Of a stretch of 64,000 bases of DNA, positions 55,374 to 64,000 are shown in pieces. This stretch comes from an uncultured Burkholderiales bacterium (GTDB lineage Bacteria; Pseudomonadota; Gammaproteobacteria; Burkholderiales; Burkholderiaceae_C): assembly GCA_937927685.1 (NCBI GenBank), contig CALBSC010000073.1, positions 29,716-93,715 on the forward strand, written 5' to 3'. Each line of letters starts with the position of its first letter. Position 1 is the first letter of the stretch. Below the pieces are notes generated by a model. That model saw only the letters and a program-made list of their open reading frames with translations, made no database searches and had not been told where the DNA came from. Position numbers and translations under genes: made by a program.

Positions 55374-57206
55374 ATGGCACTCATCGATATCAAGGTTCCG
55401 GACATTGGCGACTTCAAGGAAGTGGCCGTCATTGAATTGCTGGTCAAGCCCGGTGACACGGTCAAGCCCGAGCAAAGCCTCATCACCGTCGAGTCCGACA
55501 AGGCTTCCATGGAAATTCCCTGCTCGCACGCAGGGGTGGTCAAAGCGCTCAAAGTCAAGGTCGGCGACATGGTGAGCGAGGGCTCGGTGGTGCTGAGCCT
55601 GGAAGCGCAGGAAGACGCGGCTTCGGCGACACCCACGGTTGCGCCGGCGGCGTCGCCCGCTGTGGGCGCACCCGCAGCCCCGGCTGTCAGCGTGGCGCCG
55701 GTGGTGGCGCCTGCTGCGGCGTCCTTCGGCGGCAGCGCCGATCTCGAGTGCGATGTGCTCGTGCTTGGCGCCGGCCCTGGCGGCTACTCGGCAGCGTTTC
55801 GCGCGGCCGATCTTGGCTTGAATGTGGTGCTGGTTGAACGCTATGCGTCGCTGGGCGGGGTGTGCCTGAACGTGGGCTGCATTCCCTCCAAGGCCCTGCT
55901 GCACGTGGCAGCGGTGATGGACGAGGTGTCCCACCTGGGCGACCTGGGCATCGAGTTTGGCGCGCCCAAGGTCAGCATTGACAAGCTGCGGGGTCACAAG
56001 GACAAAGTGATCGGCAAGCTGACCGGTGGCCTGGCGGCCATGGCCAAGATGCGCAAGGTGACCGTGGTGCGCGGCTACGGCCATTTTGTTGGTGCCCACC
56101 ATGTCGAGGTGGAAGAGACCACCGGGTCGGCGCAGGAGAAAACGGGTGGCAAGAAGGTCATCGCTTTTAAGCGCTGCATCATCGCGGCCGGTTCACAAGC
56201 GGTGCGACTGCCCTTCATGCCGGATGATCCGAGGGTGGTGGACAGCACGGGAGCCCTGGCGCTCAAGGTGGTGCCCAAGCGCATGCTGATCCTCGGTGGG
56301 GGGATCATTGGTCTGGAAATGGGCACGGTCTACAGTACCTTGGGCTCGCGCCTGGACGTGGTGGAGATGATGGATGGCCTGATGCAGGGTGCGGACCGCG
56401 ACCTGGTCAAGGTGTGGCAAAAAATGAATGCCCACCGGTTTGACAACATCATGCTCAAGACCAAGACGGTGGACGCCAAGGCCACGCCGGCGGGGATCGA
56501 GGTGACGTTTGAAGGCGAGGGTGCGCCTGCACCGCAAACCTACGATCTGGTGTTGCAGGCCGTGGGGCGCTCACCCAACGGCAAGAAGATCGGGGCCGAT
56601 CAGGCGGGTGTCGCGGTGACCGATCGCGGCTTCATCAACGTCGACATCCAGATGCGCACCAACGTGCCGCACATTTTCGCCATCGGTGACATCGTGGGCC
56701 AGCCCATGCTGGCACACAAGGCCGTGCACGAGGCGCATGTGGCGGCTGAGGTGATTGCGGGTGAACTGCAAGGCAAACCCGAACTCGCCGCTGCCGCGTT
56801 CAATGCGCGCGTGATTCCGAGTGTGGCCTACACCGACCCCGAGGTGGCGTGGGTGGGTCTCACCGAGGACCAGGCCAAGGCACAGGGCATCAAGGTCAAG
56901 AAGGGCCTGTTCCCCTGGACCGCCTCGGGTCGTGCCATTGCCAACGGACGAGACGAGGGCTTCACCAAGCTGCTGTTCGATGATTCGCCCGAGGCCCACG
57001 GCCACGGCAAGATCCTGGGCGGTGGCATCGTGGGCACGCATGCCGGTGACATGATTGGCGAGATTGCGCTGGCGATCGAGATGGGCGCCGACGCGGTGGA
57101 CATCGGCAAGACCATTCACCCGCATCCCACGCTGGGGGAGAGCATCGGCATGGCCGCCGAGGTGGCTCACGGCAGTTGCACGGACTTGCCGCCAGCCAAG
57201 CGCTGA
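55374..57206 (+). CDS. lpdA: Dihydrolipoamide dehydrogenase with N-terminal lipoyl domain (E3)
   Basis: This 610-aa flavoprotein reoxidises dihydrolipoamide with NAD. The first about 80 residues are a lipoyl domain with K43, then a linker, then the FAD motif VLGAGPGGYSAA, the redox disulfide C164/C169 (CLNVGCIPSK), NAD motif LGGGIIGLEMG and the C-terminal HAHPT-like HPHPTLGES. The lipoyl extension is common in betaproteobacterial E3. It lies 18 bases after aceF. Confidence 0.97.
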   Translation: MALIDIKVPDIGDFKEVAVIELLVKPGDTVKPEQSLITVESDKASMEIPCSHAGVVKALKVKVGDMVSEGSVVLSLEAQEDAASATPTVAPAASPAVGAPAAPAVSVAPVVAPAAASFGGSADLECDVLVLGAGPGGYSAAFRAADLGLNVVLVERYASLGGVCLNVGCIPSKALLHVAAVMDEVSHLGDLGIEFGAPKVSIDKLRGHKDKVIGKLTGGLAAMAKMRKVTVVRGYGHFVGAHHVEVEETTGSAQEKTGGKKVIAFKRCIIAAGSQAVRLPFMPDDPRVVDSTGALALKVVPKRMLILGGGIIGLEMGTVYSTLGSRLDVVEMMDGLMQGADRDLVKVWQKMNAHRFDNIMLKTKTVDAKATPAGIEVTFEGEGAPAPQTYDLVLQAVGRSPNGKKIGADQAGVAVTDRGFINVDIQMRTNVPHIFAIGDIVGQPMLAHKAVHEAHVAAEVIAGELQGKPELAAAAFNARVIPSVAYTDPEVAWVGLTEDQAKAQGIKVKKGLFPWTASGRAIANGRDEGFTKLLFDDSPEAHGHGKILGGGIVGTHAGDMIGEIALAIEMGADAVDIGKTIHPHPTLGESIGMAAEVAHGSCTDLPPAKR

Positions 57207-57230
57207 ACATCACCAGCGCCGCCAAAGAAA

Positions 57231-57263
57231 AGCCGTCAAACCCCAGGGGTTGACGGCTTTTTT
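57231..57263 (+). terminator. Rho-independent terminator of the aceEF-lpdA operon
   Basis: AGCCGTCAA-A-CCCC, A, GGGG-TTGACGGCT form a 13-bp stem (one bulged A), merging into TTTTTT, 25 bases after the lpdA stop. Confidence 0.95.
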
Positions 57264-57308
57264 CTTGGCCAGGGGCTCATGGCCGCTGGCGGAGAGGCGG
57301 GAGCGAGC

Positions 57309-57860
57309 TCAGTTGACCTGCTTGTCCGCGTCCTTCACCCGCCTGGCGCCATTGAAGCGCCGATCCCAGTACGCCTGACGCATGTCATCGATGCGCACTT
57401 GCTCGCCCGGTTTGGGCGAGTGGATGAATTTGTTGTCGCCGAGGTAGATGCCGACGTGGCTGAACTTGGTGCGCATGGTATTGAAGAACACCAGGTCACC
57501 GGGCTGCAGATCTTGACGCTCGATGGTTTCGGTGGCGGCGGCCTGGTCGCGCGCGCGGCGGGGCAGCACCAGGCCCACGGTCTGTTCATACATGGCGCGC
57601 ACGAAGCCACTGCAGTCAAAGCCCGATTCGGCCGTGTTCCCTCCGCGGCGATAAGGCACACCCAGAAAGCCCATGGCATTGACCACCAGGTCGGAGGCCT
57701 GCTGGCTCATGCGTTGGCGCAACTGCTCCATCTGGCTGATGAGCCCACGGTCGGCCAGAAACTTCTCGATGTCGTCGGTGGCGTTGGTGGAAGGGGCCGC
57801 GTGGGCCACCCCCAGACACAGGCACACCGCGAGGATCAGGTGTCTGAACATGTAACGCAT
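57309..57860 (-). CDS. NlpC/P60-family peptidoglycan endopeptidase
   Basis: This 183-aa secreted C40 cysteine peptidase has a signal peptide (MFRHLILAVCLCLGVAHA), a helical spacer, then FDCSGFV with the catalytic Cys, SHVGIYLG with the catalytic His and KFIHSPKPG. It cleaves cell-wall peptides. ATG 57860 (MRYMFRHL) is preferred; 57851 is possible. Convergent with lpdA. Confidence 0.93.
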   Translation of the reverse strand: MRYMFRHLILAVCLCLGVAHAAPSTNATDDIEKFLADRGLISQMEQLRQRMSQQASDLVVNAMGFLGVPYRRGGNTAESGFDCSGFVRAMYEQTVGLVLPRRARDQAAATETIERQDLQPGDLVFFNTMRTKFSHVGIYLGDNKFIHSPKPGEQVRIDDMRQAYWDRRFNGARRVKDADKQVN

Positions 57861-57948
57861 TTTACCTAAAGCAGGCCGGATGTCTGCCCACGTCTGCATT
57901 CGGTGGTCCTGTGATAGAACCGCCGTGTCCCAATTCGAAAGCGCTGGT

Positions 57949-58923
57949 ATGTTCAAAGCCCTGTTACTCGAGAAGAACGATAGCTTTCAGGCCTCCCTCC
58001 AGTCGGTGTCTGAGGCACAGTTGCCCGACGGCGATGTCACGGTCGCGGTCGCCTATTCCACCCTGAATTTCAAGGATGGTCTGGCCATTGGTAACCGCAG
58101 CCCGGTGGTGCGGCACTGGCCCATGGTGGCAGGCATCGATGGGGCCGGCACGGTACTCGAGTCCTCTCACCCACGCTGGAAACCCGGAGATGCGGTGGTT
58201 CACAATGGTTGGGGCGTTGGCGAGACCCATTGGGGCTGTCTGGCCGAAAAGGCGCGGCTGAAAGGCGACTGGCTGGTGCGCTTGCCCGCTGCCTTTACCC
58301 CACGACAGGCGATGGCCATCGGCACGGCCGGCTACACCGCCATGTTGTGCGTGATGGCCCTGGAGGAGCGTGGTGTCCGCCCTGGCGATGGCGAGGTGCT
58401 GGTCACCGGGGCCACGGGGGGCGTGGGCAGCGTGGCCATCGCCCTGCTGGCCCGACTGGGGTACACCGTGGTGGCGTCGTCAGGCAAGCCTCAGGGGGCT
58501 GACTATCTGACCCGACTGGGCGCGGCCAGCATGATCGATCGCAACAGCTTGTCCGCCGCCGGCAAGCCCTTCCAGAAAGAGCGATGGGCGGGGGTGGTCG
58601 ACACCGTGGGCTCGCACACCCTGGCCAATGCGCTGGCCCAAACCCGCTACGGCGGCACCGTGGCGGCCTGCGGGTTGGCGCAGGGCATGGATTTGCCCAC
58701 CACGGTCATGCCCTTCATTCTGAGAAATGTGGCCTTGATCGGGGTCGATTCGGTGATGGCACCCCTGGCGCGTCGTCAGCAGGCCTGGGACCGTCTGGCC
58801 CGTGACCTGGACCCGAACACGCTCGAGGCCATGATCGAGGAGGTGCCGCTGGAGCGCGCCATCGAGAAGGCGCAGGCCCTGATGGAGGGGCAGGTCAGTG
58901 GCCGTGTGGTGGTGAGGATCTGA
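57949..58923 (+). CDS. acuI: Acrylyl-CoA reductase-type oxidoreductase (AcuI/YhdH family)
   Basis: This 324-aa MDR-family NADPH enzyme matches AcuI/YhdH, which reduces acryloyl-CoA to propionyl-CoA. Segments are STLNFKDGLAI, VAGIDGAGTVLES, HNGWGVGE, GTAGYTAMLCV and TGATGGVGSVAIALLARLGY. The presence of prpE two genes later would link it to propionate metabolism. ATG 57949. Confidence 0.9.
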   Translation: MFKALLLEKNDSFQASLQSVSEAQLPDGDVTVAVAYSTLNFKDGLAIGNRSPVVRHWPMVAGIDGAGTVLESSHPRWKPGDAVVHNGWGVGETHWGCLAEKARLKGDWLVRLPAAFTPRQAMAIGTAGYTAMLCVMALEERGVRPGDGEVLVTGATGGVGSVAIALLARLGYTVVASSGKPQGADYLTRLGAASMIDRNSLSAAGKPFQKERWAGVVDTVGSHTLANALAQTRYGGTVAACGLAQGMDLPTTVMPFILRNVALIGVDSVMAPLARRQQAWDRLARDLDPNTLEAMIEEVPLERAIEKAQALMEGQVSGRVVVRI

Positions 58924-58924
58924 C

Positions 58925-59524
58925 ATGTTGCTTGACCTTCAAGACTCTCAATTGGTGCTGGTGGATTACCAGTCCCAACTCATGCCGGCCATGCACGATG
59001 GCGAGGCGGTACTGCGCAACGGGGTACGCCTGGCGCAGATGGCCCACTTGCTGAAGGTACCCACCTGGGGCACCGAGCAAAACCCTGAACGGCTGGGTCA
59101 CAACCCCGCCGAGATGAGCGAGGTGTGCCGGCGCACCCTGGCCAAGATGGCTTTCAGCGCCGGTGAGGAGGGGCTGGTCGAGTGGCTGCGCCCCGAGTCC
59201 AGCGCCCCCTCAGGCAATGCCCGCAGCTTGCCCCGTCATTTGCAGAAGGCCGTGCCGGCACCGGCCCGCAACAGCGTGGTGATCGCTGGGTGCGAGGCCC
59301 ATGTGTGCCTGCTGCAAACGGCGCTGGCACTGCTGGACGAAGAGTTCGAAGTCTGGGTGGTCACCGACGCCTGCGCCTCCCGCACCGAGCGCAACCGCGA
59401 TGCCGCCTTTGACCGCCTCGCCGGTGCAGGGGCCGAGTTGCTCACCACTGAAATGGTGGCCTTCGAGTGGCTCAGGACGGCCGAGCACCCGCAATTCAAG
59501 GCGGTTCAGGCACTGATCAAATAA
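58925..59524 (+). CDS. Isochorismatase-family hydrolase
   Basis: This 199-aa cysteine hydrolase has the Asp of LVLVDYQSQL near residue 14, a KMAFSA lysine and the nucleophile in VIAGCEAHVCLLQTAL, a complete triad for nicotinamidase, ureidoacrylate hydrolase or similar amidase activity. It starts 1 base after the acuI stop, so the two are coupled. The substrate is unknown. Confidence 0.9.
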   Translation: MLLDLQDSQLVLVDYQSQLMPAMHDGEAVLRNGVRLAQMAHLLKVPTWGTEQNPERLGHNPAEMSEVCRRTLAKMAFSAGEEGLVEWLRPESSAPSGNARSLPRHLQKAVPAPARNSVVIAGCEAHVCLLQTALALLDEEFEVWVVTDACASRTERNRDAAFDRLAGAGAELLTTEMVAFEWLRTAEHPQFKAVQALIK

Positions 59525-59603
59525 GCCGCAGAGTCAGCTTGTAGCAAGTCCACTCCTCATAATTTCGCGGGGAAACCCCACGAATACCTGAGGAGAGACC
59601 TGC

Positions 59604-61496
59604 ATGGGTGCTTATGCCGATTTTTATCGCCGCTCGATCGATGACCGAGACGGCTTTTGGCGCGAACAGTCCCAGCTGGTGGATTGGCATGTCGAGCCTC
59701 AGCAGATCTGCGACTACGACCGTCCTCCCTTTGCCAAGTGGTTCGTCGGCGGTCAGACCAATCTGTGCCACAACGCGGTTGACCGCCACCTGAAGGACCG
59801 CGCCGATCAGCCCGCGCTGATCTTTGTGTCCACCGAAACTGAGCAGGAGAAGGTGTACACCTTCCGTGAACTCAGCGAGGAAGTGCAGCGCATGGCGGCC
59901 ATCCTCCTGGAACTGGGCGTGAAAAAGGGCGATCGCGTGCTGATCTACATGCCCATGATCGCCGAGGCCAGCTTTGCCATGCTGGCGTGCGTGCGCATCG
60001 GTGCCATCCACTCGGTGGTGTTTGGCGGCTTTGCCTCGCATTCACTGGCCTCTCGCATTGATGACTCTCAACCCACGGTGGTGATTGCGGCGGAGGCCGG
60101 TTCGCGCTCAGGCAAGCGCGTGCCCTACAAACCGCTGCTGGATGAAGCGCTGTCGCTGGCCACCCACCAACCCGCCGGCGTGCTCATCGTGGACCGCCAG
60201 CTCGTGCCGTACCAGGCGGTCGCTGGCCGTGACCACGACTACGCCACCCTGCGCGCCAAGCACATGAATACCCAGGTGCCGTGTGTGTGGGTCGAGTCCA
60301 CCCACCCCAGTTACATCCTCTACACCTCGGGCACCACCGGCAAGCCCAAGGGCGTCCAGCGTGACACAGGCGGCTACACCGTGGCGCTGGCCGCCAGCAT
60401 GAAGCACATCTTCCAGGGTAACCCGGGCGAGACGTATTTCTCCACCAGCGACATCGGCTGGGTGGTGGGGCACAGCTACATCATTTACGGACCGCTCATT
60501 GCCGGCATGGCCACCATCATGTATGAGGGGCTGCCGACGCGACCCGACGCCGGCATCTGGTGGCAGCTGGTCGAGAAGTACAAGGTGACCGTCATGTTCA
60601 GCGCCCCCACGGCGGTGCGTGTGTTGAAAAAACAGGATCCGGCCTACCTGTCCAAATACGACCTGTCCAGCCTGCGCGCGCTCTTCCTGGCGGGCGAACC
60701 GCTCGACGAGCCCACGGCCCAGTGGATTGCTTCCAGCCTGGGCCGCCCCATCATCGACAACTACTGGCAGACCGAGACGGGCTGGCCCATCCTCACCATC
60801 GCCAATGGCGTGGAGAAGGCCCCCAGCAAGTTCGGCAGCCCCGGTGTCCCGATGTACGGCTACAACGTCAAGCTGCTCGATGAGTCCAATGGCGAGGAAT
60901 ACACCGGCCACGACCAGAAGGGCGTGGTCGCCATCGAAGGGCCGTTGCCCCCGGGCTGCCTGCAAACCGTCTGGGGTGATGACGACCGCTTCGTCAAGAC
61001 CTACTGGACCAGCGTGCCGGGCAAGGTGGTGTATTCCACCTTCGACTGGGGCATCCGTGACAAGGACGGCTATTACTTCATCCTGGGCCGCACGGACGAC
61101 GTCATCAACGTGGCCGGCCACCGCCTGGGCACGCGCGAGATCGAGGAGAGCATCTCCAGCCACCCCAATGTGGCCGAGGTGGCGGTGGTGGGCGTCGCGG
61201 ACCAACTCAAGGGCCAGGTGGCCATGGCCTTTGCCGTGCCCAAGGACGCCAGCGGTTTGACTGACGAGGCCGCCCGACTGAAGCTGGAAGGCGAGATCAT
61301 GAAGGTGGTCGACAGCCAGCTGGGTGCGGTGGCGCGCCCGGCGCGGGTACGGTTTGTCACCGTCCTGCCCAAGACCCGCAGTGGGAAATTGCTGCGCCGG
61401 GCCATCCAGGCGGTGTGCGAAAAGCGCGATCCGGGCGATCTCACCACCATCGAGGACCCCACGGCCCTGCAACAGATCCAGGATCTGGTGTCCTGA
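59604..61496 (+). CDS. prpE: Propionyl-CoA synthetase
   Basis: This 630-aa AMP-forming ligase activates propionate. It has YTSGTTGKPKGVQRDTGG, the PrpE-type NYWQTETGWP, and the acylatable lysine in TRSGKLLRR. The ANL hinge is RTDDVINVAGHRL. A GAGGAGAG ribosome site precedes the ATG. It lies 79 bases after the isochorismatase gene and may share a role with acuI in propionyl-CoA supply. Confidence 0.95.
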   Translation: MGAYADFYRRSIDDRDGFWREQSQLVDWHVEPQQICDYDRPPFAKWFVGGQTNLCHNAVDRHLKDRADQPALIFVSTETEQEKVYTFRELSEEVQRMAAILLELGVKKGDRVLIYMPMIAEASFAMLACVRIGAIHSVVFGGFASHSLASRIDDSQPTVVIAAEAGSRSGKRVPYKPLLDEALSLATHQPAGVLIVDRQLVPYQAVAGRDHDYATLRAKHMNTQVPCVWVESTHPSYILYTSGTTGKPKGVQRDTGGYTVALAASMKHIFQGNPGETYFSTSDIGWVVGHSYIIYGPLIAGMATIMYEGLPTRPDAGIWWQLVEKYKVTVMFSAPTAVRVLKKQDPAYLSKYDLSSLRALFLAGEPLDEPTAQWIASSLGRPIIDNYWQTETGWPILTIANGVEKAPSKFGSPGVPMYGYNVKLLDESNGEEYTGHDQKGVVAIEGPLPPGCLQTVWGDDDRFVKTYWTSVPGKVVYSTFDWGIRDKDGYYFILGRTDDVINVAGHRLGTREIEESISSHPNVAEVAVVGVADQLKGQVAMAFAVPKDASGLTDEAARLKLEGEIMKVVDSQLGAVARPARVRFVTVLPKTRSGKLLRRAIQAVCEKRDPGDLTTIEDPTALQQIQDLVS

Positions 61497-61589
61497 TATG
61501 CCCGGCGTTGCCGCGAAATAAAAAATCGCGCTCCAGGCTGAATCAGGGGCATAATCTTGTTTTGTACTAAGGCCCTTCCCAGCCACAGT

Positions 61590-61674
61590 CGCATCCGCCA
61601 ACCGGTTCAGCCGTGTCGCGGAAGGTTTCTTCCAACCAGCTAATGTTTCCCGCAGGGAAACGGAGGTCAGCGCA
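61590..61674 (+). ncRNA. Candidate sucA RNA motif (5' leader of sucA)
   Basis: The 178-base leader has two hairpins just before the start: GGAAG-GTTT-CTTCC at 61620-61633 and GTTTCCC-GCA-GGGAAAC at 61645-61661. The second is directly followed by the ribosome site GGAGG (61662-61666). The Burkholderiales sucA RNA motif lies in exactly this position and overlaps the Shine-Dalgarno region. An alternative TCCGC/GCGGA pairing (61594-61598 with 61618-61622) competes with the first hairpin. I assign it from position and pairing; a covariance-model search would decide. Confidence 0.6.
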
Positions 61675-64000
61675 ATGAGTGAGTCATCGAGCGTCTACCA
61701 GGCCTACTCGGCCAACACCTATCTCTTCGGGGGCAATGCACCCTACGTCGAAGAGATGTACGAAAACTACCTCGCCAATCCGGGCAGCGTGCCTGACACC
61801 TGGCGCCAGTATTTCGACGCCCTCCAACACGTTCCCGCCGTTGACGGCTCCCAGGCCCGCGATGTGCCGCACCTGCCCGTCATCAATGCCTTTGCCGAGC
61901 GTGCCAAGCAAGGCGGCACCAAGGTGGTGCTGGCCAACGCAGACGCCGAAATGGGCCGCAAGCGCACGGCCGTCCAACAGTTGATTGCCGCTTATCGCAA
62001 CGTGGGTCAGCGCTGGGCCGACCTCGATCCCCTGCAGCGCACCGAGCGCCCCAACATCGCCGAACTCGAACCCTCCTTTTACGGCTTCACCGACGCCGAC
62101 CAGGAAACCGTGTTCGACACCAGCAACACCTTCTTTGGCAAAGACCGCATGAGTCTGCGCGAGTTGCTCAATGCACTGCGCGAAACCTACAGCGGTACCT
62201 TGGGGGTGGAGTACATGTACACCACCGACATGGCGCAAAAGCGTTGGTGGCAGCAAAAACTCGAATCCATTCGCAGCAAGCCCACCTTCCCGGTCGAGAA
62301 GAAAAAACGCATTCTCGACCGCCTCACCGCCGCTGAAGGCCTCGAGCGCTACCTGCACACCAAGTACGTGGGCCAGAAGCGCTTCTCGCTCGAAGGGGGT
62401 GAGAGCTTCATCGCCGCCATGGACGAACTGATCCAGTCTGCGGGTCAGCAGGGCGTGCAGGAAATCGTGATCGGCATGGCCCACCGTGGCCGCCTGAACG
62501 TGCTGGTCAATACCCTGGGCAAGATGCCCAAGGACCTGTTTGCCGAGTTCGATCACACCGCCCCCGAGGAATTGCCCGCGGGTGACGTGAAATACCACCA
62601 GGGCTTCAGCTCGGACGTGTCCACCCTGGGCGGCCCGGTGCACCTGACCCTGGCCTTCAACCCCTCGCACCTGGAGATCGTCAACCCGGTGGTCGAAGGC
62701 TCGGTGCGCGCGCGCATGGACCGTCGTGATGACCCCAAGGGCAAGCAGGTGCTGCCGGTGATCGTGCACGGTGATGCTGCTGTGGGTGGCCAGGGTGTCA
62801 ACCAGGAAACCCTGTGTCTGGCCCAGACCCGTGGGTACAGCACGGGCGGCACGGTGCACATCGTCATCAACAACCAGATCGGTTTCACCACCTCAGATCC
62901 GCGCGACCTGCGCTCCACGCTGTTTTGTACCGATATCTTCAAGATGGTCGAGGCCCCGGTGTTGCACGTCAACGGTGACGACCCGGAAGCCGTGGTCCTG
63001 GCCTGTCAACTGGCTCTTGAGTACCGCATGACCTTCAGCCAGGACGTGGTGGTGGACATCACCTGTTTCCGCAAGCTCGGTCACAACGAGCAGGACACCC
63101 CCAGCCTGACCCAGCCGCTGATGTACAAGAAAATCGCGGCACACCCCGGCACGCGTCGCGTGTATGCCGATCGCCTGTCCTCACAGGGCCTGGGCGAGAC
63201 GCTCGGTGACGACATGGTCAAGGCCTACCGTGCTGCGCTGGACGAAGGCCGTCACACCGTGGACCCGGTGCTGACCAATTTCAAGAGCAACTTCGCCGTG
63301 GACTGGGCGCCGTTCCTGGGCAAGAAGTGGACCGATGCCGGCGAGACCGCCATTCCCATGAGCGAGTGGAAGCGGCTGGCTGAGAAGATCACCACGCTGC
63401 CGGCGACTGTCACACCGCACCAGCTGGTCAAGAAGGTGTATGACGACCGAGCGGCCATGGGCCGTGGTGATATCAACGTGGACTGGGGCATGGGCGAACA
63501 CATGGCCTTTGCTTCACTGGTGGCGGGCGGGTATGCCGTGCGCTTGTCCGGTGAGGACTCGGGTCGCGGCACCTTCACCCACCGGCACTCGGTCATCCAC
63601 GACCAGAGCCGCGAGAAGTGGGACACCGGCACCTATGTGCCCCTGCAAAACGTCTCCGACAATCAGGCACCGTTCGTGGTGATCGACTCCATCCTGTCCG
63701 AGGAAGCGGTGCTGGCCTTTGAATACGGCTACGCCTCCAACGATCCCAACACCCTGGTGATCTGGGAAGCCCAGTTTGGCGACTTCGCCAACGGTGCCCA
63801 GGTGGTGATCGACCAGTTCATCGCCTCCGGTGAGGTGAAGTGGGGCCGCGTGAATGGCATCACCCTGATGCTGCCGCACGGCTACGAAGGTCAGGGCCCC
63901 GAGCACAGCTCGGCCCGCGTCGAGCGCTTCATGCAACTGGCGGCCGACACCAACATGCAGATCGTGCAGCCCACCACGGCCAGCCAGATCTTCCACGTGC
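61675..64000 (+). CDS. sucA: 2-oxoglutarate dehydrogenase E1 component (C-terminus off window)
   Basis: The first 775 residues of this ThDP enzyme of the TCA cycle are present; the frame is open to base 64000, so about a fifth is missing. It has an N-terminal QAYSANTYLFGGNAPYVEEMY, GMAHRGRLNVLVN, IVHGDAAVGGQGVNQET, the ThDP motif ending VINNQIGFTT and YGYASNDPNTLVIWEAQFGDFANGAQ. GGAGG precedes the ATG at 61675. sucB and lpd are expected just beyond the window. Confidence 0.97.
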   Translation, partial: MSESSSVYQAYSANTYLFGGNAPYVEEMYENYLANPGSVPDTWRQYFDALQHVPAVDGSQARDVPHLPVINAFAERAKQGGTKVVLANADAEMGRKRTAVQQLIAAYRNVGQRWADLDPLQRTERPNIAELEPSFYGFTDADQETVFDTSNTFFGKDRMSLRELLNALRETYSGTLGVEYMYTTDMAQKRWWQQKLESIRSKPTFPVEKKKRILDRLTAAEGLERYLHTKYVGQKRFSLEGGESFIAAMDELIQSAGQQGVQEIVIGMAHRGRLNVLVNTLGKMPKDLFAEFDHTAPEELPAGDVKYHQGFSSDVSTLGGPVHLTLAFNPSHLEIVNPVVEGSVRARMDRRDDPKGKQVLPVIVHGDAAVGGQGVNQETLCLAQTRGYSTGGTVHIVINNQIGFTTSDPRDLRSTLFCTDIFKMVEAPVLHVNGDDPEAVVLACQLALEYRMTFSQDVVVDITCFRKLGHNEQDTPSLTQPLMYKKIAAHPGTRRVYADRLSSQGLGETLGDDMVKAYRAALDEGRHTVDPVLTNFKSNFAVDWAPFLGKKWTDAGETAIPMSEWKRLAEKITTLPATVTPHQLVKKVYDDRAAMGRGDINVDWGMGEHMAFASLVAGGYAVRLSGEDSGRGTFTHRHSVIHDQSREKWDTGTYVPLQNVSDNQAPFVVIDSILSEEAVLAFEYGYASNDPNTLVIWEAQFGDFANGAQVVIDQFIASGEVKWGRVNGITLMLPHGYEGQGPEHSSARVERFMQLAADTNMQIVQPTTASQIFHV

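Overview
The window looks like chromosomal DNA of a betaproteobacterium of the order Burkholderiales, most likely a Comamonadaceae relative. The base composition is GC-rich and third codon positions are strongly GC. It has homodimeric AceE with AceF and a lipoyl-bearing E3, a phasin (so polyhydroxyalkanoate storage), YaeQ, and a sucA leader resembling the sucA RNA motif known from Burkholderiales. I see no rRNA, tRNA, insertion sequence, prophage or CRISPR array. No intergenic gap exceeds about 300 bases.

Left part (1-18900). A truncated beta-lactamase-family serine hydrolase opens the window. It is followed by an orphan thiamine-diphosphate E1 alpha/beta pair and a complete tungsten-type aldehyde oxidoreductase operon: a polyferredoxin, a W-bis-pterin catalytic subunit, an FAD/NAD subunit, a MoaD/ThiS-like protein and a 99-aa protein of unknown function. 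Then come threonine aldolase, an unrecognised 136-aa protein, an FKBP isomerase, a secreted SGNH esterase, a TAXI-TRAP transporter, and a benzoylformate-decarboxylase-like ThDP enzyme coupled to an OFA-type MFS carrier. A zinc alcohol dehydrogenase is divergent from that pair. Together these suggest 2-oxoacid, aldehyde and alcohol interconversion.

Middle (17880-42600). A thiolase-like/DUF35/aldo-keto reductase operon is divergent from a crotonase-fold gene, a GST and a VOC protein. A serine protease and a five-gene branched-chain-amino-acid-type ABC transporter (livGFKHM) follow. Next is a catabolic island with an AlkK-like acyl-CoA ligase, a FAH/hydratase-family protein, a quinone-oxidoreductase-like enzyme, a maleylacetate-reductase-like enzyme, a carboxymuconolactone-decarboxylase-family protein and an amidase. 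Small secreted or membrane proteins, an exonuclease, an MFS carrier, a PLD-family nuclease, a phasin and an FAD oxidase complete this part.

Right part (42600-64000). This is core metabolism: pyrD, rpiA, prlC, folD, a PAS histidine kinase with a FixJ-type regulator divergent from aceE-aceF-lpdA, an NlpC/P60 hydrolase, an AcuI-type reductase, an isochorismatase-family hydrolase, prpE, and the 5' three quarters of sucA running off the right edge.

The most interesting items are the aldehyde oxidoreductase operon with its undescribed accessory gene and neighbouring orphan E1, a crotonase-fold protein lacking both hydratase glutamates beside a Cys-less thiolase/DUF35 pair, the arginine in place of the Walker A lysine in LivF, and several unassigned dyads and repeated motifs in promoters.
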